This document shows, piece by piece, positions 19,414-29,343 of a stretch of DNA of 64,000 bases (the stretch's first letter is position 1; each line of letters begins with the position of its first letter). The notes beneath the pieces are model-generated. The model was given only the letters and a program-made list of their open reading frames with translations, searched no databases and was not told the DNA's origin. The stretch lies in assembly GCF_000350225.1 (NCBI RefSeq), contig NW_005179324.1, positions 1 to 64,000 of the forward strand. Direction: 5' to 3'. The translations under genes and the position numbers were made by a program. This stretch comes from Chondrus crispus. Its lineage: Eukaryota; Rhodophyta; Florideophyceae; Gigartinales; Gigartinaceae.

Positions 19414-21663
19414 ATGGCACCATCTCGATTCAGAAATTTTGAATTCTTGTCTTTGAGTGTCTTTATTATCCTTCAGCAAGCAATCACTGTCAAGTGCCAA
19501 CACCTCCTTGAAGTCAAAGGGGAAACCCAGTACAACTACTTGAGACATTCTGTCGCTGTGAGCAACGACGGTGAAACCTATGGAAAGCACGGTTCGACTC
19601 TCTTGGGACGCCACGTAGTTTCCTCTAATAGAATATGGTCTTCAGTGGATGATATCACAAAGTCTATATTCGCAAAACCAGATACTCTCGATTGGTATTG
19701 TGCCGATGTGGGAACAGATGGGGACCCTCGGGCGGTCACATTAAACGCCGGGTTTTCATGTCTTGATCTTGGCTCGTCCAGCTCAGCACCAATTTCGTGG
19801 TGGGTAGCTTCAAACCTATCAAGAAAGACATTAGTGGAGCCCGGAGTAAATGGCATGAACAGAGACTCTGCGGGAATGCATGGGTCTTTCAACGACATAG
19901 TGTTCCAGTGTTTGGCGGAGAGGAAGTATGAGCCCGGCCGTCGCCTGGTCGAGCATTTGGACCAGCACCGGGGGACCGGAACTCGAATGGTTAAACCGAC
20001 TGGGAAGAATGACAAGCCTTTGTCTCTTGTGGGGGATGACTTAGCATTTGAACGGTTGCGCGTTATTCGCATGCAGCATGACCCAAGTGATGAAGTAGTT
20101 TACGATTCAGAATCAGGGGTTGGAATGGTTTATGGGTTGCCGTTTGATTCCGGTTTTCGTATACATGCTCCGGAAGACATGACTACCGAACAGATGAGGG
20201 ACTTCAGAGTGCCGATGACACCATTGGGCGGAATAACAACGCACATTGGAGCGCGGTTGCGAGAAAGTCGAGTGGCACGGGGGGAATCGAGAACGTCGAC
20301 TGCTCTTCTTCTGCTGACTGTGTGGGCAAGCGGGTTGGCTTTTCTTTTGGCCATATGGATCATGGCCAAAACAGTAACAGACACCCTGGTTGCACGCTCA
20401 GAGAGACTGCGAAGTGCAGACGTTCATACTGCGGTTCTTGGTTCTGAAGGTTGGACCACGGGCGAGAAAGTGACGATAGTCACAAACTTCGCAGCTGTGA
20501 CTATATTGCTGACTCCTTTCGGTCAGGCCATTGCCGAAGGCAACATCGACCCCCGAGCAGCAATTGAAGTACACTACGGTGCCAACGTATACTACACGGA
20601 CTCAGGAATATTATCTCAAGACGAAAAAAACCCAATCGCGGGGGCGATCTTTTTCGTCTCTACGTGGGTTACTGTCCGCCCTCTAGACGACGGGTACGCG
20701 AGGGCATTGGCGCTTTCTCTGAGTGTTATCATGCTGTTTGCATTTGCCATCCTCGTACGCGTCACAAAAAAAACCAGCGAAACGATGCGCAGCAGCCGTC
20801 AACTGTTCCCCTGTTTCTCCCTATGGAAGTTCACGGGCTACATGCGGATGTACCTAAAAGGCAAAGCCGGGCGCAATATGGCCAAATACAAGGTGTTTGT
20901 GCGGCTACGGGCGGACGCGTATCCCCTCGAGGGTGGAGAATACCTCGAGCACAGGGTGAAGGAAATCGCGCTTCTCTGCGACGAGACGTGGCGTCGGCGG
21001 GCCAACACAGTGTACAAGAAGCGCAAGCTGCGCGAGCTCCACAGGGCGACTCTCAAGGCGGCGCGGGGCGCGGCGCACCAGGGGCTGGCGGACGTCGGCG
21101 GGGCGGGGTGCGTCGGGTTGTACGCACGGGTGCAGCTGGACGACCGGCGGCGATTCGCGGCGGCGACGGGCGGGACGGGCCCGTTTCAGAACGCGATGAA
21201 CCGCAACTGGGAGTACGTGCGGCGTGGGGCCGGGTGCGAGAGCATCGAGTGGTACCGGACGAACGGGCAGTTCCCGCCGGATGCGACGCTGGTGGTGATG
21301 CAGCTGGGGCTTCTGCCGTATGCCAAGTACATTTCGAGCGTGAGCGTGGCGGACGACACGGGCGGGTGCGAGTACGACGAAGACGACGTGGAATGCCTGG
21401 TGGCCGTGGGGGCCGCCAAGGAAGAGGAGATGTGGCGCACGGCGTGGCGCGACGCGGATGATGGAGTGCCACGGTTTGTAGTGGCGAGTGGGGAGGCGGG
21501 GTTGGGTAGGGTTTTCCGCGAGAGAGTGCAGGGCGAGGAGATGGAGGTGCAATGGAGCGGCGGGTCGGGGGGGACGGACCATGTGCTGTACCCTGAGTCG
21601 TCGATGAGGGTGAGGTACTTTGTGGCGCGGGGCGCGGACTTGGTGGAGGAGGGAAGCCAATGA
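19414..21663 (+). CDS. Secretory-pathway membrane protein of unknown function (749 aa)
   Basis: The ATG sits in a strong context (GCCGCACCATGGCA). Residues 8-26 form a signal-peptide-like hydrophobic stretch. An extracytoplasmic region of about 265 residues follows, then hydrophobic segments at about 296-320 (LLLLTVWASGLAFLLAIWIM), 362-380 and 430-450 (LALSLSVIMLFAFAILV), and then a charged C-terminal region of roughly 300 residues that looks cytosolic. I recognise no domain. Base composition changes inside the gene: the C-terminal part (from about 20880, residue 490) is much more GC-rich than the first part, and the high GC continues into the next genes. That could mark a fusion or simply an isochore edge. 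The stop is TGA at 21661-21663. Confidence 0.85.
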   Translation: MAPSRFRNFEFLSLSVFIILQQAITVKCQHLLEVKGETQYNYLRHSVAVSNDGETYGKHGSTLLGRHVVSSNRIWSSVDDITKSIFAKPDTLDWYCADVGTDGDPRAVTLNAGFSCLDLGSSSSAPISWWVASNLSRKTLVEPGVNGMNRDSAGMHGSFNDIVFQCLAERKYEPGRRLVEHLDQHRGTGTRMVKPTGKNDKPLSLVGDDLAFERLRVIRMQHDPSDEVVYDSESGVGMVYGLPFDSGFRIHAPEDMTTEQMRDFRVPMTPLGGITTHIGARLRESRVARGESRTSTALLLLTVWASGLAFLLAIWIMAKTVTDTLVARSERLRSADVHTAVLGSEGWTTGEKVTIVTNFAAVTILLTPFGQAIAEGNIDPRAAIEVHYGANVYYTDSGILSQDEKNPIAGAIFFVSTWVTVRPLDDGYARALALSLSVIMLFAFAILVRVTKKTSETMRSSRQLFPCFSLWKFTGYMRMYLKGKAGRNMAKYKVFVRLRADAYPLEGGEYLEHRVKEIALLCDETWRRRANTVYKKRKLRELHRATLKAARGAAHQGLADVGGAGCVGLYARVQLDDRRRFAAATGGTGPFQNAMNRNWEYVRRGAGCESIEWYRTNGQFPPDATLVVMQLGLLPYAKYISSVSVADDTGGCEYDEDDVECLVAVGAAKEEEMWRTAWRDADDGVPRFVVASGEAGLGRVFRERVQGEEMEVQWSGGSGGTDHVLYPESSMRVRYFVARGADLVEEGSQ

Positions 21664-21986
21664 CGGGGTGGGGGTTGTAACGCGCGGGACATGGCCGGCG
21701 TCAAGTGGCGGGGGTGGAGAAGACGCGGAAGTGCCATGAGCATGTGAGGGGCGGTATCTTGGCGGTATCTTGGCGGGAAGCACTTGGCGACTGATACAGT
21801 CAGAATATCTGCGCCGGTTATTACTGTCCACTCCACGCCCGGCAGATACGCGCAAACCAGTGGCGCGCATCCGCCAGCGCATCCTCCCCCCACCCTGTTG
21901 TACTCGTACACGTCTCCGGCTCTGCGTGGAGAGTGACGGGAATCTCCCCCCACTCTTCCACTCCTTCAACAACCGGTGTGCATATC

Positions 21987-23483
21987 ATGAAACCCCCTCC
22001 CTCCCCTCTTGACTCCGCCCGTGCCCCAGCTCTCCCCGCCGACCCGCACTCCTGCCTTCCCCTTCCGCCGGCCACCATGCTAGCGGCTCCCCCCTTCGAG
22101 GTGTCCTCCGCCAAGGACCCCATGCCCTTCCGCCTGGGCGCGCAACCGCCCTGGTCCTCCACGCTCCGCTCGCCCGCCTCCGGCGTGGGCACGGCCATCC
22201 GCTCTCTCCGCAAGGCGCGCCGCACCGTGCTGCACGCCGCGCGCGCCAGGCGATGGCACTTTGACGCGGAAAAGTGGCGTCTCATGCTGTCGCACTGGCA
22301 GACCGACCTGCAGACGACGCAGCGTCAAGTCGGCGCGGAGGTGGACGAGTTCATCCAGTCCCCGCACCTACTCTTCGCCCCCATCCGCATGGCCGTCACG
22401 CTGGCCGTCCCGCTGCTCATCCCGCTCTGCTTCATGCCCACGTTCCTACTCGCCATGTTTGTCGTCTTCACCGTGCTGTGGTACACCAGCTGCCTCCTCC
22501 TGTTCGCCACGGAGGTGGCCATGCGGCCGCCGTGGTACAAGCGCGGGCTGCCGTCGAAGGACCTGCCGCCGTACTGGAAGGGCTTTGTGCACGACCCGCT
22601 GGTCGACCTGGGCTTCGAGTTCGACGACGTGGAGTTCCCGTCCGGCAGCGGCGGGCTGCTCCGCGGGTGGGTCGTGCGCGCGCGTAAGCGATCGGGCAAG
22701 TTTGCGCTGTTCGTGCACGGGGTCGGGCGCGACCGGCGCACGTTTCTGCGGCACGCGGGGGACTTTCTCGGCGCGGGCTACTCGTGCCTGCTGTTCGACC
22801 TGTCCGAGCACGGGCTGAGCGACGGGGCCAGCAAGGAGTTTGCGCGGGGGACGCTGTTTGGAGCGCGCGAGCAGTACGACGTGGTGGCGGCGGCCGAGTT
22901 TCTCAAGTTCAAGGAAGGGGCCGAGCGGATTGTGTTTGTGGGGACGTCTTGCGGGGCGTCCAGCTCGATCATGGCGGCGGCCGCGCGGCCGGATTTGGTG
23001 GATTGCGTGGTGGGCGAGAACCCGTTTACGCGGGCGGACGAGCTGCTGCGGCACCACCTGGACTCGCTGTCGAAGAACTACCTGTCGCAGAACAGCCACC
23101 AAACGGTGCGGGGGGTGGTGTTCTGGCTGGCGGGGCGGCTGCTGATGGTGCGGATGGGGTACTACATCCGGAGCTACGGGGCGATCGACGTGGTGGGCAA
23201 GCTCGAGTGCCCGCTGCTGATCGCGCATTCCACGGAGGATGACGTGGTGCCGTACGAGCACGGGGTGCGGATCTACGAGGCGGCCATGGGGGCCAAGGAG
23301 GGCAACAAGGACATGGCGTTTTTTTTCAAGTGCAGCGAGGCCGCGCACTGCGCGCTGTACGACAAGGACCCGGAGATGTGGACGGGGATGGTGCTCCCGT
23401 TTGTGCAGCGGGCGTTGGAGCGGAGGGAGAAGGGGGAGAAGGGGGAGAAGGGGGAGAAGGGCGTAGCGGCAGGTACGGAATGA
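21987..23483 (+). CDS. Membrane-anchored alpha/beta-hydrolase fold serine hydrolase
   Basis: Counting from the ATG at 21987 the protein has 498 residues. Two hydrophobic segments at about 132-177 (AVTLAVPLLIPLCFMPTFLL and onward) should anchor it, with the catalytic domain after them. The fold is shown by the oxyanion-hole motif FVHGVGRDR (about 242), LLFDLSEHGLSDG (about 269), the nucleophile elbow G-T-S-C-G (Ser about 321), the acid in HSTEDDVVP (about 419) and the histidine in AAHCALYD (about 454), so the triad is complete. The substrate is unknown; BEM46/ABHD-type lipid hydrolases have this layout. A second ATG at 22077 has a perfect GCCACCATG context and could be the true start; the intervening residues are only proline/serine-rich. 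The C-terminus is a GEK repeat. Confidence 0.85.
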   Translation: MKPPPSPLDSARAPALPADPHSCLPLPPATMLAAPPFEVSSAKDPMPFRLGAQPPWSSTLRSPASGVGTAIRSLRKARRTVLHAARARRWHFDAEKWRLMLSHWQTDLQTTQRQVGAEVDEFIQSPHLLFAPIRMAVTLAVPLLIPLCFMPTFLLAMFVVFTVLWYTSCLLLFATEVAMRPPWYKRGLPSKDLPPYWKGFVHDPLVDLGFEFDDVEFPSGSGGLLRGWVVRARKRSGKFALFVHGVGRDRRTFLRHAGDFLGAGYSCLLFDLSEHGLSDGASKEFARGTLFGAREQYDVVAAAEFLKFKEGAERIVFVGTSCGASSSIMAAAARPDLVDCVVGENPFTRADELLRHHLDSLSKNYLSQNSHQTVRGVVFWLAGRLLMVRMGYYIRSYGAIDVVGKLECPLLIAHSTEDDVVPYEHGVRIYEAAMGAKEGNKDMAFFFKCSEAAHCALYDKDPEMWTGMVLPFVQRALERREKGEKGEKGEKGVAAGTE

Positions 23484-23522
23484 TGACGGGAATGATGACG
23501 GGAATGATGACGGGGAATGATG
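23424..23522. repeat. Short tandem repeats at the end of the hydrolase gene
   Basis: A 9-bp unit (GGGGAGAAG) repeated four to five times encodes the GEKGEKGEK tail. Directly after it, a 12-bp unit (AATGATGACGGG) is repeated about three times across the TGA stop (23481-23483) and into the 3' UTR. Repeat-length change would alter the C-terminal tail only. Confidence 0.85.
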
Positions 23523-23547
23523 GGAGGGGGTACAGTAGATGATTTTG

Positions 23548-23700
23548 ATGTACAGTACCGTGGGTACCTTCGGAACCCGCCTTCGGAAGGTAATGTTACC
23601 CTTCGAAGGGTAGCGGCACGTTTTCCAAACACTGGCACAACCGTTGGCCCGCAGCCGCCTGTGTACAGTACCCAAGGGTACCCTTGGGTACTTTAGTCGT
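23548..23700. repeat. Intergenic palindromic GTAC/TACAGTA cluster
   Basis: Between the hydrolase and the kinase lie TACAGTACC...GGTACC, CCTTCGGAACC/CTTCGGAAGG and GTACAGTACCCAAGGGTACC, several of them self-complementary. The same TACAGTACCC/GGGTAC motif recurs in other intergenic places (13.2, 14.6, 19.0, 53.3, 58.9 and 59.3 kb). Confidence 0.6.
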
Positions 23701-23926
23701 AAAAATTTTCCCTCCCTATGGCTGTCCCTCCCTGTGCTCGTACTGCTCACGTCGCGGTGCTCGTACTCCCGCGCTTATTTCGCGCCAAATTCGAACTTTT
23801 GAACATCATTTTCAAAACACCTTCCCCTCACGGATCACCTGCCACGTCCTTCTTGCACCGCAACTCCCTCCTCATCCCTCCTCATCCCTCCTCATCCCTC
23901 CTCTCGTCCCTCCTCATCCTCACACC

Positions 23927-25915
23927 ATGAAGGTCCCCCTCCCCCTCCCCGCGCCACCCGTCCCCCCCATGCACCTGCAGCTCCCGGACTTTGACGAACT
24001 CCCCGCCTCGCAGCCGCTGTGCACGCCGGTCGACCAGCCGATCCACGCCTCGGACAACATGCCGCAAACGCCCGGCCGAACCACCATCAAGCGTCGCCGC
24101 ACGCGCGGCCCCTTCTTCCCGACCTCGAACCCGGCCCCCTTCCCGCTGGCCCCCAACCTGGCCCTCGCCTCGCGCGCGAGGCCCGCGCCCCCGCCCCCGC
24201 CCCCGCCCCTAAATCCCCTCCTAAATCCCCTAATCCCCACCCCGACCTTCTCCGACGACTTCCCCCCGCTCGCCATCGCCCCGGCCTCGCAGCGCACCGA
24301 CCTCCCGGACATGTCCCAGGACACCCTCGCCCTCTTCTCCAAGCTCGTCCAGGAGCACCAGCACGGCCACACCCCGCACGGCCACACCCCGCGCCCGCCG
24401 GACCCGGACTACTCGCCGCTGTTCAAGCCCGCCTCTGCTAGCGTCATCCCCACAGACTACCCGCACTCGATCCGCCGCACAGACTCCACCCGCACTAGTC
24501 TGGCCAGGGCCAGCCTCATTTCTACCCTCTCCGGCGCTCGATCGATGGACAACCCCTTCCTCAACCCCACCACGCCCCCGAAAACTCCCGCGGAGATCCG
24601 CACCCCGCACACCGCCGGCCAGTTTCCGATCATCAAGAAAATTGCAAACGCCTCGGAGAGCTTTCAGAATTTGGCCCCCGTGCTCGACTTTGACGAAACC
24701 TTTTTGCTACCCCCCGACTTGAAGAACAGCCTGGGCACTCGCAAACCCGAGCCCGTCGACTCTATCTTTGCCACCCACGACAAACACAAGGAAAAACATG
24801 AGATCCTCAAAGTTTTGCTCGTCGCCAGCACGCAGGGCAGAAAATTCTCCTTGGACTTTGAGCAGGTACGCGTCGCGGGGAAAGGTGCCTTTTCAGAAGT
24901 TCTACAAGCGCGCCATCGTCTGGATGGGTGCACATATGCGATCAAGAGAAATATCACCCCGCTCATGAGTGACAAGTCCAGATTGGATTCGCTCCAAGAG
25001 GTTTTCGCCTTGTCTGCTCTGCAGGGCCATCCTAACATTCTGCGATACCACGACGCCTGGTTTGAGGAAAAGGGCCGCTACTTGCACATGCAGACCGAGT
25101 TCTTGTCCGAGGGGACCTTGTATGCTCTGTTCATCGAGCGCGGCAAGCGCATGCCCTCCGAGGAGCTCCTTGCTCTAGCCGCTGATCTCAGCTCAGCATT
25201 GGCCTTTATGCATAGTAAGGGCGTCGTGCATCTTGACGTCAAACCAGACAACATTTTCCGCAGCAATCGACGTCGAACGCAAAACTCTTTCATCATTGGC
25301 GATTTTGGTCTCGCTTGCCATATGGATGGGACTGATGCTCGAAGCACGGAAGGGGACTCGCGATACCTCTGCCCCGAAGCCATGGACGGGAGCCCCAAGC
25401 AAATCCCTGACACCGAGGAAGACCTCAGTGACTGCGCAAGCGATGACGAAGACCTCATCGGAGACACTCTGAAACCTGCTGCTCCCCAGGATCTACGCGC
25501 TAGGGATGTTTTTTCGCTCGGGGCCACCATTTACGAGCTTGCTGTCGGTTTACCTTTGAAAAAGTCAGGGGAGGAATGGCGACAGCTGCGGAGCGATACA
25601 GCGCGTGCCGCGAAAGAGGCTGGCGCCGCATGTGGGTCTTCAGAGATTGCAAACATCGTCCAGGTTTGTCTCGAAGCAAACCCATCCCGACGGGCGCTTG
25701 CTTGTGACGTGGTGGATATCTGTGAGGCGAACTCCTCTCGAGAACAGTCGCGCTATATCAACCAATTGCACATGCAGCTGGATCAATTGAAGAGGCAACT
25801 CTCTCGGCATCAAAAGGTGACCAATAATTTGTTGAAGAATGGGGAAAGAAACAGAAAGCGATACCGCGAACAGTGTGCAAACGGGAAAAAGCGCTTCCCT
25901 CCATGCGCAGTCTGA
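23927..25915 (+). CDS. Wee1/Myt1-family protein kinase
   Basis: The start is taken at the first ATG of the frame (23927, after CTCACACC). Upstream is a CTCCTCATCC repeat typical of a 5' UTR. The product is 662 aa: a proline-rich, probably disordered N-terminus of about 300 residues, the kinase domain at about 306-610, and a basic helical tail. Visible kinase motifs: glycine loop GKGAFSEV, lysine in YAIKRN (about 340), catalytic loop HLDVKPDNIF (about 434, the Wee1-type H-x-D-x-K-P-x-N-I-F), IGDFGLA (about 457) and EGDSRYLCPEAM, which matches Wee1's EGD.RYLA.E. An acidic insert (DTEEDLSDCASDDEDL) follows. Wee1 and Myt1 phosphorylate Cdk1 on its inhibitory tyrosine or threonine and hold the G2/M step. 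No membrane anchor is seen, which favours Wee1 over Myt1. Its 3' end is only 81 bp from that of the convergent CobW gene. Confidence 0.85.
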   Translation: MKVPLPLPAPPVPPMHLQLPDFDELPASQPLCTPVDQPIHASDNMPQTPGRTTIKRRRTRGPFFPTSNPAPFPLAPNLALASRARPAPPPPPPPLNPLLNPLIPTPTFSDDFPPLAIAPASQRTDLPDMSQDTLALFSKLVQEHQHGHTPHGHTPRPPDPDYSPLFKPASASVIPTDYPHSIRRTDSTRTSLARASLISTLSGARSMDNPFLNPTTPPKTPAEIRTPHTAGQFPIIKKIANASESFQNLAPVLDFDETFLLPPDLKNSLGTRKPEPVDSIFATHDKHKEKHEILKVLLVASTQGRKFSLDFEQVRVAGKGAFSEVLQARHRLDGCTYAIKRNITPLMSDKSRLDSLQEVFALSALQGHPNILRYHDAWFEEKGRYLHMQTEFLSEGTLYALFIERGKRMPSEELLALAADLSSALAFMHSKGVVHLDVKPDNIFRSNRRRTQNSFIIGDFGLACHMDGTDARSTEGDSRYLCPEAMDGSPKQIPDTEEDLSDCASDDEDLIGDTLKPAAPQDLRARDVFSLGATIYELAVGLPLKKSGEEWRQLRSDTARAAKEAGAACGSSEIANIVQVCLEANPSRRALACDVVDICEANSSREQSRYINQLHMQLDQLKRQLSRHQKVTNNLLKNGERNRKRYREQCANGKKRFPPCAV

Positions 25916-25996
25916 CCGTCCCGTCCTAACTCGCCCGCAGATAGGTCGCCCGAAGTTAGTTTTAGAATGTAACCTTAGATTGCAGCCCCCGCACGT

Positions 25997-27166
25997 CTAT
26001 TTTATCCACGATGACGGCGAGGGAGCAAGGTTAACCGCAATCGCCTTCTCGAGGCAAGCCCTTAGTGCAGTGGACTCGAGTAGTTTACCAATGAAAATGA
26101 AATGAGAAACACCATCCGCTGCATCAACGCTGGACACAGAGCTTTCGAATAGAGTATGAACAGACTGATATATCCATTTGCGTTGCTCTCCCTCAACCTC
26201 GACCAAAGCTTTCATCCTCCAAATTTCCATAGGCGGCTCCGCAATCGCATGAGACGGCTCGCTCTCCCCGTTCTCCCACAAGAGCTCTCCAAATGCGCGA
26301 TCTAACAGGGTCGAGTCGAACGCGACTTTTTCAAACGAAACGGTAAGCGTCCCGACGGCCATTTTCTCGCCGTGCACGTGCTGCGAAAACTTTTCCGGGG
26401 CCGGTGCGGAGAAGGACCGGGCCGATGTGTCGTAGTCATAGGCTCGCACGCCGAGCAACTTTGATATATCAAAGATACACCTTTTTGTGGGATTAATGGA
26501 AGCAGAACAACCCGCTTCTCGAAGCGAGCGCTCGACTGCGGATACTCTTTTCGCCATCCTCTCCTCCTCAGACGCTGCAGGGTCAGAATTTTGCGGGTCC
26601 GTACCCAGAAGATCGATTTTGTTGAGCAAAACTTGATCAGCTACAACGAGCTGCTTTTGCGTAATCCTCGCCTTCTCACTCATCCCGTCGCCATCCCTTA
26701 AATAACTCTGTATGTTGACTGCATCCGCAATTGCAACAACAGAGTCAAGAATTAAGCCAGTCTCCAACTCATCGTCGACCCAAAACGAAGCTGCTACCGG
26801 TCCAGGATCAGCGAGACCCGAGGCTTCGACGAGGATGTGATCAACTTGTCCTGGGCGACTGCGAATTAGACGTGAAAGGGCGTCTGTGAGGTCATCTTGG
26901 GCGGCGCAACAGATGCATCCGTTGGGCAGTTGGATAAACTGTTCAAAAGCGTCAGGACCTACTCCTTGAGTGACGATAGCCTCTTCAACGGTCCCCTTCG
27001 CGCTGAACTCGTTCTCTACGACGACGAGACGAAGGCCGTGCTGCTCGGTGAGGATGCGGCGGATTAAGGTGCTCTTGCCAGAGCCAAGGAAGCCGGTGAT
27101 TATTGTCACGCCGATGGCTTTATTTTCGGTAGTTGAAGGGCACGGTTCTGCCCCATTGGAGTCCAT
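25997..27166 (-). CDS. CobW/CBWD-family metallochaperone GTPase
   Basis: The first ATG of the frame is at 27166 (MDSNGAEPCP), giving 389 aa. The N-terminal G domain shows the P-loop GFLGSGKST (residues 25-33), VVVENEFSAKG, the zinc-binding C-x-C-C motif (NGCICC, about 83-88), a Walker-B-like ILVEASGLADPGP, and the guanine-specificity motif NKID (about 184). The C-terminal part has the CobW_C-type region (GTLTVSFEKVAFD, RMKALVEVEGEQRKW). Eukaryotic CBWD/ZNG1 proteins are GTPases that deliver zinc to client enzymes. The protein ends with a TAG stop. The gene is convergent with the Wee1-like kinase. Confidence 0.92.
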   Translation of the reverse strand: MDSNGAEPCPSTTENKAIGVTIITGFLGSGKSTLIRRILTEQHGLRLVVVENEFSAKGTVEEAIVTQGVGPDAFEQFIQLPNGCICCAAQDDLTDALSRLIRSRPGQVDHILVEASGLADPGPVAASFWVDDELETGLILDSVVAIADAVNIQSYLRDGDGMSEKARITQKQLVVADQVLLNKIDLLGTDPQNSDPAASEEERMAKRVSAVERSLREAGCSASINPTKRCIFDISKLLGVRAYDYDTSARSFSAPAPEKFSQHVHGEKMAVGTLTVSFEKVAFDSTLLDRAFGELLWENGESEPSHAIAEPPMEIWRMKALVEVEGEQRKWIYQSVHTLFESSVSSVDAADGVSHFIFIGKLLESTALRACLEKAIAVNLAPSPSSWIK

Positions 27167-27585
27167 GAATGACTGGGGAGACTGGCAGGGCAGGCAGAAC
27201 AATAGCTGTTGGCTTGAACATGTGAAATGAAATGGATGTTGATGATGCAAAGGCTCTTGTGCAAGTAAAAAGGGTCTAGTGGCGAGAGAGGTCCACGATC
27301 GAAACGTGTACAGGTTTCGCCTTTTTCATGAAGTTAATGGCATTACTAAAGAAGTGGATATTGCAAATATCAATTACAATTACATCAGCGATAGAAATCG
27401 AAAGTTCACGAAAATTAACTGTTTTTTGTGAGACCCAAAAAGCACCGACCGCGTGCCGCCGTCCAAGTTCTTAAATAAGCCACGCTCCCCGGCCTTGCCT
27501 TCCGACCCTTCGTAACCCACCGCACACTCTCGACTCGCTCCCAACCGTATTGTTTTCTTTTTGTTCCACCGTCGTACTCACCACT

Positions 27586-28261
27586 ATGCCGAAGAATAAG
27601 GGAAAGGGAGGAAAGAACAGAAGGAGGGGGAAGAATGATAACGATGATGACAAGAGAGAACTCATTTTCAAAGAGGACGGTCAAGGTAAGTGCCTCCAAC
27701 TCTGCCCTCTTTTCTTTCCGCTTGTTGCGATGATTGTCTACACATCCCATTTGATGGCCTGAGCTACGCTTAATCTTCGGAATTTGCGCTGCACTGTTGA
27801 CGGGATTTTCTCGAGAATAGGTATTCCTCGTTAATGAGCAACTTCAGTTACTTTACCCTTTACCACTCTTTCCTATTCAAGAACTAACTGTTCCTTTACC
27901 CTTTGTGCCTTGTGATCATCATTCACGTACATCAGAATACGCTCAGGTGAACCGCATGCTTGGCAACGGCCGTTGCGAGAGCAAGTGCTTTGACGGCACC
28001 ACTCGCCTCTGCCACATTCGCGGAAAGCTTCGCAAGAAAGTATGGGTCAACGCCCAGGACATTGTTCTCGTGGGCCTTCGTGATTACCAGGACGACAAGG
28101 CTGACATCATCCTCAAGTACTCGCCGGACGAGGCCAGAAATCTTATGAAGTATGGCGAGATTCCGGACACCACCACTATCAACGAAAACGCCGCCGAGGG
28201 CGAGGATGGCGAGGAGGGTGACGACGTCGTTTTCGACTTTGAGGCCATCGATGAGATTTAG
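27586..28261 (+). CDS. EIF1A: Translation initiation factor eIF1A (two exons)
   Basis: Exon 1 is 27586-27685 and exon 2 is 27936-28261, spliced across a phase-1 intron. The joined product has 141 residues, the normal length. The basic N-terminal tail ([18 protein letters not shown]), the OB fold ([55 protein letters not shown]) and the acidic C-terminal tail ending DFEAIDEI are all present. eIF1A binds the 40S A site, helps recruit the ternary complex, and works in scanning and start-codon choice. The stop is TAG, which shows that UAG is a normal stop in this genome. Confidence 0.97.
27686..27935 (+). other. Spliceosomal intron in eIF1A
   Basis: The 250-bp intron begins GTAAGTG and ends ACATCAG. 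Splicing restores the conserved EDGQEYAQV of eIF1A with a G|AA split glutamate codon. It is one of only two introns required in the window. Confidence 0.93.
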
Positions 28262-29343
28262 GCCAGTGCTGCTTGTTTCAAGCTTTCGCTCACCTCCACG
28301 GGTAGCTTGTTAATGGTTCACATTCTGGTTGCATATTGACACTGCTACCGTGCATGGAGAGCCTGCGTGATACTCGCCGAGCGGGCGATGCGAGCCCTCA
28401 CCGGGACCCATTGACTTTCTTTCTCGCTTTCGAGACTTCATCACAACTTGGTCAACGCACATTGCATGTCCAAGGCAGTCGGTCCTGGATGTCCTCTGGG
28501 ATGCACCTGCCTTGGTGGCTGGTTTCTTTCTCCGACGGCTGACGCCATTTCATCGTTTAGCTTGTTTTTTTTGTATTACATGTAATGTGCGGTCTCGCTG
28601 GCTGCCAGGCGAGTCGTCGTTTGTAAGTAGTATCTCCTTTGTGTCCAATTAAATAGATTGCAGATTCCCTTTCTTCCATTATCCATCGCTATATCTTTTC
28701 TATAGAACCTGCTTCGTTCTGGGTGAGACTGCGTTCCAATCCGCTCGCAATCCTACTCGCAAACTGTGGTGTCCACGACAATCATGTCACAATTTGTCTC
28801 GACGCAGGACTAGAGTGAGCCGATCGTATGGGTCTCTACTTGCGGTTTCACGTCTGCTGCGGCTCTGTCTGACCCGCGTCGACTGCATGGAAGCCAAAGA
28901 GCAGAGAGCCGAGTCATTTGGGGTTCTTTGCTGATGCGCTTCTGTTTTTGTTCAGTTTCATTCGTTCTCAGACATAATGGGGTCGTCACGATTCTGCAAG
29001 CTTATGGCGGACGATTTTGGTAGTAGTTGACTGCGTTCTGCTGCTTTTTTTAAACGTTCACCACATCAGATAAATATGATTTTCTCCGCTGCATCTCTAT
29101 TTCCAAGACGATTTTGGGAATATTGCAAGATACAAGCCTTGGCTCGCTTTCTTCGAAACTCTCAGCCGGCAAGTCACATTGGCCGCAGAGGTATAATACT
29201 TGAGTGTTCACGTCTCTTTGCCTGCATATACGGAAATATCTGTGCTCAATTAATGCTGTTGCGGACAGCGAACTTCTCAACAGCAGTGATGCTGCGGCGA
29301 GTCGACTCTTGGCTTTCTGTCGCGGAGCTCAAACTCTCGGATT
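28262..29343. other. Intergenic stretch after eIF1A, no gene recognised
   Basis: This holds the eIF1A 3' UTR and the upstream region of the next gene. The open frames present (28336-28542 and 29076-29480) have no recognisable features. No RNA gene was identified. Confidence 0.6.

Noticed and set aside
20664..23750. Long alternative frames (for example minus 21972-20905 and minus 23750-22446) in the GC-rich stretch
   Set aside because: High GC removes stop codons by chance. Their composition is Arg/Pro/His-rich without motifs, whereas the plus frames encode a membrane protein and a hydrolase with a full catalytic triad.
23684..23926. 81-residue N-terminal extension of the Wee1-like kinase
   Set aside because: The frame there begins at TTG and lacks an ATG; it is CTCCTCATCC repeat and palindromic intergenic DNA, so the ATG at 23927 is preferred.
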